A DNA stretch of 64,000 bases, from positions 806,001-870,000 of the forward strand of contig NBAY01000009.1 of assembly GCA_002794775.1 (NCBI GenBank). Reading direction: 5' to 3'. The position numbers and the translations under genes are program-made. Positions within the stretch are counted from its first letter, which is position 1; each line of letters begins with the position of its first letter. Below the pieces are notes generated by a model. It did not search any database. It worked only from the letters and a program-made list of their open reading frames with translations, and was not told where the DNA came from. Shown here piece by piece: positions 1 to 10,271 of the stretch. Source of the DNA: Porodaedalea pini (taxonomy: Eukaryota; Basidiomycota; Agaricomycetes; Hymenochaetales; Hymenochaetaceae).

Positions 1-38
1 GAAACAACACTTACTGAAAGCGTGGACAGCCGCGTGTG

Positions 39-3000
39 TCAACGCTCAGGGCTAATTTGTTGCTGCTTCTGACCTGAGCGTGCTGCATGATCTTCCATCG
101 CCATCGGCCACGACGCCTGATTGCTGACGGGATACATGTGCTGCCACCACTGGCCTCCGTCCTCCGCATCACCCGGCGGTGGCGTGTTTTTCGTGAACTG
201 GGGCTCGTTCACAGTCTGCAAGAAGTTGATGAGCGAGAAGTCGACAGGATAACCGCTCAATTCGAGTGCCTGTTCATCTGCAAACGACGGATTGACGCCA
301 TGCATGTCCGGCTGAAATGCCTGGTGCCCTAGTCCGGCGTCCACGGAAAGCCTGCTATCTTGGTACATCGTCTCGGGTGCCGGACCTGCCCAAGCGAAAG
401 GGTTCGACACGGTAACAGCACCTGACCGATGTGCGAAGGCATAGGACGCGCTACTGTTATGCTGAGACGCCATTGAACTGCTTTCACGAATGTGACGCGG
501 TAAAAGAGCGGAGAACGTTTTGAGCTGCTTCGTCAGATAGCGAGCGTAATGGAACGGGGCATGGCGTCCGTGATCGTCCTCCGAAACCTCCTTGGCTCGC
601 AGCACCTTCACGAGACCACGCACCAGACAATCGATGTCTTCCACATCAGTTGGTCGTAGAAGAATAGACATTTCAGGCCGCAGAAGCTGATGATATTAAA
701 AGATCAAATTAGTAAAACGATGCAACATCATAACGTGATTCCGTAGAACTTACAGAGAGCAAATGGGCTGCGGCAAAAGTGGCGAATAGGAAATGCGCCT
801 ACGAGTAATTGATTAGCTTCCGCAATAAGATGAAACTCAGTAACGTACCTCCATGCTATAGCGGAGCATTCCGGTCGGATGCAGTTTGTGAATCATTCCT
901 TTGATCACCTCCTTGGCAGTTTCGATGCACTAAAACATGGATGAAACCAAGTCAGTATGCTATTCGGCTGTTTCAGAGGAAGTTCAACCTGTCGAACTAG
1001 ACTGTCGTCTCTTGATGCGCCAGCTCCCTTCTCGTGCTTGTTCGCAGAAACGACCCGCTGCAGTCCGTAAAAGAGCACGACAAGCCGATTGAAAGCGTTT
1101 ATCCTTTTAGAAATTAATTGATCATAAGTCGTCCCGTCGTTGTCAGAAACGAGTGAAAGAACGCACATTCGGTTTGTATCAGCGCGATAGCCACACATGT
1201 AATCTGTAGAAAAGTGATCCTTCAGTTATAAATCACAGCTTTCAATGCAAGAAACAGACCATCATGCCGAGGGTGTGCCCGAAATCGGTTGCTCCACTCG
1301 GCGTGGAGGTTCAGTAGCTCGCTGTGGTACCTGTACACAATATCGAGTACTTCCGGAACCCTTGATTGTTTTGACGGGTGTTCTCTTTCGTCGGCCTCTA
1401 GTGCTTCCACTTCAATTCTAAAATGCCGTATTACTCGAGAAACCTCGACGTATGAGACAAGGTGGACATCGATCGAAAGACTGTATGGCGAGAGATACCA
1501 TTCTCTGCAGATCCGCGCAATGTAGTCCTCGACATCCAGCATAGCAGGTTTCCCGAATTGAGTGGCATGACTTGCGTCGACGCAATAGCAGTTGAGCCAC
1601 GTGCGGATACGGTTCATGCGCTTGCGGAGAACAAGCTCGCGATTCCATCCCATTGAGTCCTTAGAATCCAGGTCCGCGAAGCCGTCATCCGTGGGAGGCT
1701 CATTCAACTTGAGCTCCTGTGCGAGAGAGAACGCCAAGCCCATGAATAACCATGCTCGCTGATCCTCGAAGCGTTTTCGTGGAAGTTGATAGACTGATTG
1801 AATAAGGAACGCCTGGCACTCGTCGATAGTCTTCCTTCCTTCTACAAGAGTCTTACCGGCTAGGTCACGCGCGAATTCGACGAATACCGGAACCATTGGC
1901 GCATATTTCACTGAGTATTTTGTCGAAACACAGCAGACTACATAGAAAAGCTAGCGATGAGAGTTCACATAGACAGGAGCGCGATATAATGACTTACTCA
2001 AGGTAAATAGAAAATGCGAATGCCAAAAAAGTCTTTCTGGTGTATGGAGGACAGGATCTAAAAGCGAGAAGTACGGCTGTAGGTCAAACGTGAGCAGCCT
2101 CGTCATGCTTTCAATTTCACATTTAAAGACATACGTTGATAAACTTGAAATAACTATGCCAGCCCAGATGAGTTTATTTCGCTGAGTAGGGGTCGGTGTA
2201 CTCACATGACGAATAGCTCTTGCACATCATTGGGATGAATCACGCCCCGCGCCACAATCTCCGGCGCTTTGGTGAAGGGAGTAACAGAATCTGGTACACA
2301 TTAGCACCAGTACAACAAGTCCATATGAAGAAGCGCACCGTCTGGGAAATACGCCAACAGCTCTTGTACGCTGAACTTCTCGACTGGTGATGGCGGGAAA
2401 TGACTTGACGGCGATGGCAAGTAGTTCGCGTTCATCTTCAGTCCTGGACTGTGAGGCGACTCTGATTCGCCGAACCCGTAGCTCGAGGTCCAGCTCGTGT
2501 GGTCCCTGCCAATGTTTGAAGAACCCGAGCTTGGCATGGAGTGTTGCGAAACAGGAGAATTGCCAGAGTGGCCATTCTTGCTGGACGCCTTGTCAATCCA
2601 CGACCTGATACGATAGTCCGTGGTGAGCTCGTCAAACTGGCGCAGAAGGTTTGCAATTTCGAGGTCTTGCTTGTGTGATTTCAAAAGCAGCTCCTCATGA
2701 GTACTGTCCAGAGCAAAGAGGACGAGATGTGTCAGTTTAGTTATAGAATAGAGAGACCTAAAGCGCTTACGCTACCGCCCGACGTTTCTTGCGTCCAATC
2801 ACAACGCATTGTAGCTTGTTGACAATACACCGTTGACAGGAGCTTTGTCCGATTCCAAAGTGGCACTTGACTTTGAGTCCCTTGCAGTGTGTGCATGCCC
2901 CGCTGTGAGCACCGAAGGAGATTAATAAGCGCTCCAATGCACAAAGTTTCGCGTCACCTACCGCTTGTTTTGCTGCGATGCTGTGCTTGAAGATCGGCGG

Positions 3001-3197
3001 GAGGGCCGCGGATGTTCGTCCTCACTTGTTTCTTCCTCGGTTTCAGAATCAACGCGTTTGGACTTGGGCGGCTGGTAGTAACGAAACGACATGGAAGTAG
3101 ATGTCGAGGTTGGGGGATTAGACACGCGCGTCGATAAAGTATACGTATTTGCGCTGGGAACTACGATAGCCGGAGGGTTACGGCATTGTGACTCCAT
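39..3197 (-). CDS. Zn2Cys6 fungal-specific transcription factor
   Basis: Probable nuclear DNA-binding regulator. The exon at about 2806-2902 encodes a complete binuclear zinc cluster with spacing C-x2-C-x6-C-x8-C-x2-C-x6-C (first Cys codon at 2895, last ending at 2806), followed by a basic stretch. The first intron (2903-2961, donor GTAGGTG) sits just before the cluster, and splicing restores the frame. The exon at 1222-1911 carries the middle homology region typical of fungal_trans proteins (RAWLFMGLAFSLAQELKL). The last exon (39-671) is Ser/Pro/Gln-rich and ends in a stop at 39. I chose the Met at 3197; an in-frame Met at 3272 is possible. The gene is broken by many introns, and the exons at 905-1198, 1951-2205 and 2301-2684 are joined by inference. 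Family membership is clear; targets are unknown. Confidence 0.85.
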
Positions 3198-3289
3198 GTT
3201 GAATTGTCGCGTTATTGATTGGGACAAATGGAAGCTAAATGGACCTCTTGATTGATCTTTCGCGTGAAACATATATGACTGGCGTCAGC

Positions 3290-3813
3290 TCAGGCGTGGC
3301 TTCGAGCGATGCACATAGCACATACCAAGGTCCTATATCGGTAGAACAACAGAATGGATCGAGATTAGCGACCATCTCGCAAGAAACCTGACGGCTGTAG
3401 ATTTGAAATTGAGAAGGCATACCTGACCAGACATACAAGGACGAGCGATTTGAACTTGGTCGACTCCTGGTAGACAGAAAGAACAGAATTTTGCGCGAGA
3501 GAATAGATGCCGAGTGACTTGAAGATGTCTCTGTATATCGAGCGGCATTTGTAATTGATAAGTCCGGGTAATAGCACAGCATGAGCACTAACCTTTACCG
3601 ACGGATGTTCTGTAGGGAAAGGTGGGGCGGCACGAGATTTAGAGATGGGTCTGAAGTTTGTGAAACAGCTGAGCGGTTATATAGGGCCTCGCACTCGCGG
3701 AAGCGCTTGTCACGTTTTCCTCTGCTCAGGTGCGTCAGAGAAGGAACTGAAGGCTGAAGGCCGAAGATCGAGGGAAGGTCGAGCGAGACTGTATAGGGAC
3801 CAGATGTAGACAA
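3290..3813 (-). CDS. Small hypothetical protein, three exons
   Basis: I do not recognise this protein. A 121-codon frame is obtained from exons 3599-3813, 3423-3530 and 3290-3332. Intron 1 (3531-3598) starts GTAAAGG and ends ACAG. Intron 2 (3333-3422) starts GTATG, contains GCTAATC as a branch-like site and ends ATAG. The summed length is a multiple of three and ends in TGA. The product has no signal peptide; the middle has a basic run (RGKRDKRFRE). It lies just upstream of the zinc-cluster gene on the same strand, so it could instead be 5' leader of that gene or non-coding. The case rests on splice-site quality only. Confidence 0.35.
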
Positions 3814-4841
3814 AAGGTTCGGAACACGGACTCACTGATCGCCTCAGGACTGGCCTAAGCCCCGTCCGCCCCGGAGTCGGTCAATTGATGATCACCCGTC
3901 ATAGAAGGGACCCAATGGTTACTACGTATGACCCTTTGACTGTAGCCGCAGAGATACGGGAGATCATATACAATGAGAACTCTAGCCGCTGAGCCTGCGT
4001 CCCGCATTCCTTTCAGATGAGTCTCGAATTGTGCGCTGCCGTCACAGATTTCGATCTTGTGTCGTAAATGTGGCCCCTGCTGGTAGTATGTAACAAATGA
4101 ACACTAACTTTGTCTGCAATCACAAGGGCTTGATGCTCGTCGTCAAATCGATTGAATGCGAGGAAATGAATACCGCGAAGCCTTCAAGCCAATTTACCCG
4201 GTGTTCTCCGGTACCCAAAACCAGCGAAAGGTTTGTAGGCCTCGTCTATCATCCTCGGGGGTAGTTCCGTCATCCCGAGACTATTTTCCAAGCTTCAAGA
4301 TAGCCGCCGAGACGGGTTCCTCGTGCACAGGCAGTCGCCGCGCAGTTGACGCAAGTTTGTCTAGATTGCAAGAAGGCTCAGACAAGCAAACAAGGACAAC
4401 AGATGCCATTAGTCTGCGCGATTATGTTATGGCCTGCGGCGATTCCATCATCGAAGTGGAGATAAGGAGCAGAAAAATGCCGCGGGAGGCGTAGGGCGAC
4501 TCGGACAAGGTTTGTGACATGGTCGATTAACAACGTACTCAATCCTCGTCACGACTCACGATCGGTAGAGGCGCCATTGTTCGGATGATGAACCAATATA
4601 CAAGATGTTTGGCTGCCCTGCATAGATATCTCAAAGGCTATAATTACAAGCTATAATTACATGCTAACTGCTTAGTAGCTGATGAGCCGACGCACACCGT
4701 ATGAAACATATTCTCAAAATCTCAAGGCAAGCAGCCACGATCAGACAACCAACACCAGAAGTCAGAAGTCAGAAAAACGACCGCTATCACTGCTCCGAAG
4801 ATCCCACCAGATCCGCCTTTCTTTACATCGTTCCGTTCATC
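3814..4841. other. Intergenic stretch, no supported gene
   Basis: About 1 kb without a coding sequence I can support. An open frame of 112 codons at 4156-4494 has no recognisable domain or signal. A 13 bp direct duplication (GCTATAATTACA plus one base, twice) lies at 4637-4662. Confidence 0.5.
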
Positions 4842-7376
4842 TCAGCCATTCACTTCTGCTCGCCGCATTCGGCGTTGGTGGCGTTTCAAATTCCGACCAC
4901 GCTTCTTCTCATGCACCACCTCCTGGCCCTCGCCATCGTTCAGCTTAGGGTCGTCGTTTCCCATTTGCCTACCCTTTCTTCGCCGCAAACGCCTTGACTG
5001 ACGCGAGTTAATAGCCTCTTGGCGAATTCCCTTCGCGCTCTCACGCACCTGGCTGGCCATGTTGATTACCTCCTCCCCCCTGCTTCGCAGATGTTTGCCA
5101 GCAGCTTTGATATAGTGCTCGCCCACTCGACGGAGCCGCCTAGCGTTCTCCTTCGCGCGCGCATTACGGAATGAGAAGTTCGTTTGAGCGAGAGACTTCG
5201 CATCTTTCGTCTCGACCTTTGCGGTGTTAACCTGGCGTTTAAGAGCATGGAGAAGCTCATCGATGGCTTCGTAGAGCACCAACATATCCTTTCCTGCAAC
5301 CTCCATCAACGCTTTGCTCGTAGATGAAACCACCGCCAACGAATTGTGTACGGCGCGCAAACTGAGCGACTTAACGCCATCGCACAAGATTTTATCGCCA
5401 GATCGAGCGCCACTAGGCTCCGCAGAGTCTGCTGTTCGTGATGACTGAGTCGGTAAAGGCTCCTTGTTTCCTATGCCCATGACGTTGACAGGGCGGACTA
5501 TCAAGTCTCTGGGAATATATTCGCCTAAGCTAAGATTGAGTTTATTGGCCCATGATCGAGCCTTGGAACGGCAAGTGTACGCCTTAGCGGAGCTCGTGCT
5601 CGCAACCGATGATTCGGTTATAGCAGGTACCACGCCGCGAGCGACATCGGTCAAACTCAACGAGTCAGGCTTACGATCGATGGATGTAAGGGTACTGCGC
5701 GCAGTTGACTTTGCGATGATAGTCGTAAGGGAACGAGGCATAGAACTGGTAAGGATATGATGATCCGAAGGTATTGAAAGTGCCGCAACAGTGGTAGCAG
5801 ATTCAAGAGAGGAAGTCGCGTTGACTAGTACCGCCTTAGATGTGTCATTGGCAATCGTGGTCATCGTTGTTGAATTCCTTTGGATCCGGATACCTCCCAC
5901 AGTGACAGCAAGTAGGGTCGCTGCGACGAAAGCAAATGTGTACCTGAAAATGATGATCAACACAAGCATGAAAGAAACAGAGCGTCTTAGCATGATGTTC
6001 CTACCATTTACTGGAGAAGAGTCGTTCTCCTTCTTGAACCTTAGACGAGACTTGGCTCTCACTCGTCGGCCTGAATACGCCGGAAAAGGCTTTAGCCAGC
6101 GAAGCTTGATGGATACTTTCCAACGCAGACACGTCGAGAATCGCGTTCGGGCGCTGCTCGTCCAGCACAATAATATCCTCTTTCGGAAGGTCAAGTTTAT
6201 TCCAAGTATAATGAGCAGAGTCAATCGTGACTTGCTCCGAAAATGCTGATGAGTAAATGGGAGCCGTAGAGCCGAAGTCCAGAGAAGACGGGCTAATAAG
6301 AGGAAGATAAAACGCGTGCCTCGGAAGAACCGCAGGAAGACGGGAAGGAAGGAGTAAAATTGCAAGAGAGGGTACACTATCGTCATCACCGGCAAGCTCC
6401 TGCAAGGGATCAGAATAATCAAATATATATCAAAACCATCACGAACCATCTCGGAGGAGCTTGAGGTCCGATCTACTATGCGGACAAAAAAAGCTTGCTC
6501 GTTTATTGCACACATTGTATCATCAAGGGAAGAGTAGTCGAAATAGTAACGTCGAGAAGGACCTTCCTCAACGAACGAAGGAGTACTGTTGTCGTGCTGA
6601 AGAGCTAGAGTCATAATCCTCTCTGCAATTTGCCATTTCGATGAAGTCACCGAGCCATAAAGAAAGAGGGAAAGGACACAGGGAGCAAAGGCTGAAATCG
6701 GAAAAGCTGCGCTCCTGATTTCATCGGCTGTCTCCGACACAGAGAGCGTGGAAGGCGCCTCAATGTCTGCGAAAGAGGATGACGCGTCTTCCGTAGTAAT
6801 ATTCTCACAGTGTTCATCAACCGAGCTCGTCGGCGTTGAGGCATCTTGAGTGATGGGGTCCGAATCAAGGTCTTCCCTAGAGCTGAGCGGATCAGGAAAG
6901 GATAGCCTAAGCTTGGACTGCGATTCTGACAGAGATGCATGCAAAGAGAAGGTCGCAGAGCGTACGCGAGAGGCTCTAAGTGTCCCGACGAAGCTACTGT
7001 TGAGAGCATCATTGACTATCTCGTCCTCGCTGGCTCTGGAGACGACACTCGTGCTGAGGGGCTGCGCATCTTGAGGCGCCTCATCCGTGGCGTCGACGTC
7101 CAGGGGACGCGTCTCGTCGCTCGATCGGCTAGGAAACTTATGAATACCATCTACAAAGCCTTCCCATACATCCCCGTCAACACTACCATCGATGGTATCG
7201 GCGCGCGATAAAGGACGGTCGGATGCAGCTGTGAGCGGTGGGTAGTCGCTGTCATCTTCGGTGCCCGAAACTTGCGTCCATTCCGAGTCGTAATCGGACA
7301 GACTGGAAGTCTCCTCGTCTTCGAAGCGGTCAATGCGTGGTGGCATGTAAGAAGAGTGCAGTGACTCGGATTCCAT
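4842..7376 (-). CDS. Single-pass membrane protein with N-terminal LIR/AIM-like motif
   Basis: Spliced product of 808 residues from three exons. Intron 1 is 6400-6446 (GTTCGT...TTGCAG) and intron 2 is 5944-6004 (GTAGGA...TTTCAG, with a GCTAAG branch-like site). Reading through both introns also stays open, which hides them. The N terminus is acidic and Ser-rich and holds DYDSEWTQVSG, an acidic-preceded W-x-x-V at residues 33-36. A single hydrophobic segment (FAFVAATLLAVTVGG) lies at about residues 444-460. The C-terminal third is Ser/Thr-rich, then Arg/Lys-rich with helix-forming stretches near 700-780. I recognise no catalytic domain. The layout (Atg8-motif, one membrane span, helical tail) resembles yeast Atg39-type selective-autophagy receptors; this is inference from architecture, not homology. 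It is divergent from the F-box gene at 7558, with a spacer of about 180 bp. Confidence 0.75.
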   Translation of the reverse strand: MESESLHSSYMPPRIDRFEDEETSSLSDYDSEWTQVSGTEDDSDYPPLTAASDRPLSRADTIDGSVDGDVWEGFVDGIHKFPSRSSDETRPLDVDATDEAPQDAQPLSTSVVSRASEDEIVNDALNSSFVGTLRASRVRSATFSLHASLSESQSKLRLSFPDPLSSREDLDSDPITQDASTPTSSVDEHCENITTEDASSSFADIEAPSTLSVSETADEIRSAAFPISAFAPCVLSLFLYGSVTSSKWQIAERIMTLALQHDNSTPSFVEEGPSRRYYFDYSSLDDTMCAINEQAFFVRIVDRTSSSSEMVRDGFDIYLIILIPCRSLPVMTIVYPLLQFYSFLPVFLRFFRGTRFIFLLLARLLWTSALRLPFTHQHFRSKSRLTLLIILGINLTFRKRILLCWTSSARTRFSTCLRWKVSIKLRWLKPFPAYSGRRVRAKSRLRFKKENDSSPVNGRNIMLRRSVSFMLVLIIIFRYTFAFVAATLLAVTVGGIRIQRNSTTMTTIANDTSKAVLVNATSSLESATTVAALSIPSDHHILTSSMPRSLTTIIAKSTARSTLTSIDRKPDSLSLTDVARGVVPAITESSVASTSSAKAYTCRSKARSWANKLNLSLGEYIPRDLIVRPVNVMGIGNKEPLPTQSSRTADSAEPSGARSGDKILCDGVKSLSLRAVHNSLAVVSSTSKALMEVAGKDMLVLYEAIDELLHALKRQVNTAKVETKDAKSLAQTNFSFRNARAKENARRLRRVGEHYIKAAGKHLRSRGEEVINMASQVRESAKGIRQEAINSRQSRRLRRRKGRQMGNDDPKLNDGEGQEVVHEKKRGRNLKRHQRRMRRAEVNG

Positions 7377-7557
7377 TGACTGCGAGGTGATTGTTCGAGG
7401 GAAAGGGCATTCAGTATCAGTATTGCTTAAATGGCAATTTCTGACAAAGCGCGCCTACAAAGCTTACGCGAATCTATCTCCGAAACAGGCCGATGGGTTC
7501 AAGCACTGGCAGCAACGCTCATCCATCCACGGCTGTCTCTGCAAGAGCTCTTCACGC

Positions 7558-9298
7558 ATGAAGATGCCCCGCGACATTATAAGCAGCCTTCCAGAGGATA
7601 TCATTCAAATTATTGCTATATATGCCGACATAGCAGATATATTCGCTCTCAAACAGGCAAGCTCGTATCCATTCCAGCTCGCACAAAGTCTATGTAGATT
7701 AATCTAGCGATATAACTTTCCAGACGTGTCGCCGCCTCAACAGACTCACGGACTCGGACTACCTCTGGCATCAGCTTCTTCCCCGTGAAGAGCTCCCCTT
7801 AGACTTGTCTCCTTTCCTAGATTTCAGGAAGTTCGGCGCGTCTGAACTCCGCGCTTCAGCTCTACGAGCCCTGAAGCTGCGCAGTAATTGGTCCCGCAAG
7901 AACCCACAAGTGTGCGGCATTTACATCGCCAACCTGAATGTGAGGTCTTACGATGGCACACTCGACGAGCTGAAGCTACTGAATGGCGGATCCGTTCTGC
8001 TGGGCATTCACCGGGACCGGCACTCGCTGAGGCCCTTCATGATCATCTCAGCATATAGCCTGATTAATGTCGCGGCCCCGCATTTGGCCGCACACATGTC
8101 CATACCCGCAGCAATGAAAGATTTTGATGCGTGTCTCGAAGCCGAAGGAACCAGGCTTATCCTTGCGGCTACAGTCACTAAAGGTGGTACCGAGTGAGCA
8201 AATCTTCTGCAATCATGTGTCTTATTCGCATGTAGTTCACACGAGAGCGACAGAGTTCTCGAAGTGTATTCAATACACTTGCCTCTCGACTCTCCTACGA
8301 TTTGTAATGGGACATATGATCCAGTCTATAGCTTCGAGCTTCACAATGAGGGTCTCTTCCACAAAGTCTCGTTACACGGCGACTACCTCTCGTCCTCTAT
8401 AATGGACCTGTCCTTCCCAGTAGGCGGCCAGTCATCGCAGGTCTTGATTGCGAATTGGAAGACCCAGCAACAAATAACCATAAGCCCCCGTTCCACTGAT
8501 GTAAGAATCCTGATCGTCACGATGCTTCGACTCCTCGCTAATGACTCGGAAACATGTCCACAGAATCTCGACCAGATGGACATCAAGGTACTTCCGCCTT
8601 ATCTCGGCATCGTCGCGGCCTCCGTGGACAATGCGCAAGTCATTCTTGTTCCGCTCTCCGTCATCGCGCACGGCAGTGTGCTTGAGCAGCCGGCCGATAG
8701 CAGGGCGAAGGAGCAGATGCTCCCACACTTCCCGCATGCCGTCGTGCCACTAATGGACTTCTATGACATCTGTATCTCAAGCAACACTGGCTTTGGCCCT
8801 TTCGTGCCTCCGGCCTCTCTCTCCCTCATTGTCTTCCCTACACTGTCACGCCTTGACGTACGGCAGAGCAAGAAGGCTTTACATCTGCGGTTTGCTATTA
8901 GCCCTATTCCTAGCGGACTCCCCGCTAAGCCCAAAGCGGATACACCATCCAACGTTTGCGCCGATACCGAGGAGCTTAGTGCCTCGACGATACAGTTGGA
9001 GAAGTCCACGCCATTTGACATCCCAATCGGCTCATATCCGGAGTACCCACATCTCGGTACGACTGGCCGACGTGGTGTTTGGCTCGAACAGTCGTTGAAG
9101 TCGGACTACGTGCAATTCCTACGCTTCGACTATGACCCCATTGCAAGTCAAGCACCTTCGGTGAGTGTCCTGCTCCCGCCTGAGCCGCAGCTTCCCTTTA
9201 AGCCGAGCTCGTGCCGTGCACTTGCGTTCGACGAGGCGACAGGGAGACTATGCGTTGGACTATATAATGGATCAGTATATATTCTGGATTATGTTTGA
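7558..9298 (+). CDS. F-box protein
   Basis: Likely substrate-receptor subunit of an SCF (Skp1-cullin-F-box) ubiquitin ligase. The N terminus reads SLPEDIIQIIAIYADIADIF, then, after splicing, LKQTCRRLNRLTDSDYLWHQ, a typical F-box split by an intron. Exons are 7558-7656, 7724-8193 and 8236-9298, summing to 543 codons plus stop. The first intron (7657-7723) has a GC donor (CAG|GCAAGC) and a CAG acceptor. The second (8194-8235) is only 42 nt, GTGAGC to TAG. The long C-terminal region has no named repeat I can identify; it may be a beta-propeller-like recognition region (the ending AFDEATGRLCVGLYNGSVYI is blade-like). The start is uncertain: in-frame Met codons lie at 7387, 7558 and 7564, and I prefer 7558. 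Confidence 0.85.
7657..7723 (+). other. GC-AG intron inside the F-box
   Basis: The donor is CAG|GCAAGC and the acceptor is TTTCCAG. Removal joins LKQ to TCRRLNRLTDSDYLW, restoring the F-box consensus, whereas no GT donor nearby does so. Confidence 0.8.
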
Positions 9299-10271
9299 AA
9301 TTTGTTCAACTAAATACTGACTCCTGTGACATCCTCCGGCCCTACCGTACGTATCGATCTATGCTCGACCATATGAAGTAGCTTTTAATTGAAATGTATA
9401 GAGGGGAATGAGATATGTATCGAAGAATAATTTGAAAAACTAGTATTTGATAATTCTTCTATCCTGCTCTAATGCTCTTAAAGAAAGTGATCCACGCTTT
9501 AGACCTCCTGCTGAAGAACCCGATCGAGCTGCTGAAGTCTGACGTTGATTGTGTGTTCTATCCTGCTAGCCTGCTATCCTGGTCTTTATTTTTATACGTG
9601 ATATCCGAATGATGAATAACAATGGATGGTGGATATTTCAATGTTCCTCCTACCTCACCTTGCAAGTTCGTAGTCAAGATTGTCAATCACGGTTCAAGCC
9701 TGATTTGTATAGACTCATCGACTGTCACGGTTTGCGCACCGCTCAAGGACTGGCTAATAACAGCGGCGTCTATCATAAGTACAAGTAAGCTCATATCAGC
9801 ATGAGTTTGGGAGCTTCAGCTATTCATTGTCTGAACCCCCCCCCCCCCCCCCGCGGGATTTTCGATGTGGCAGAAACGCGTGTCAGGACGCGTTATTTGT
9901 CTCTATTTATTGACGCGTGCCACGGCGAACTGTGTCACGCAATAAAATCGAGATTTCAAACATACCCGAAGATGACTTATCTATGTAGGTACACGAATAC
10001 TAGGAAATCATCCACGGTGGTATATCTTTCCTTAGCATGCAGCCGAGAACGGTCCATCGGAAGGCATACAGCTGAACGCTAGAAGGCAGTGAGACAGATA
10101 GATGAGGAAGAGTTGGAATGTCTGATGTGCAGCGCGAATGAGTCCAGGGGCAAAGTCCAGGTAAGGAAAAGAAGCGGTGAGATGGTATGACAGCGGTCGG
10201 AGTGGTGTAGGCAAGATGTGTGATATGTAAAAATAAATACAGTCCGTTCCAATGGGCACCATACTGAAAGG
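9299..10271. other. Intergenic stretch with C17 homopolymer
   Basis: Convergent 3' flanks of the F-box and aspartic protease genes. No supported gene. A run of 17 cytosines occupies 9836-9852 on the + strand, followed by GCGGG. Confidence 0.6.

Noticed and set aside
4156..4494. 112-codon plus-strand open frame
   Set aside because: No recognisable feature, and no intron or promoter context that supports it.
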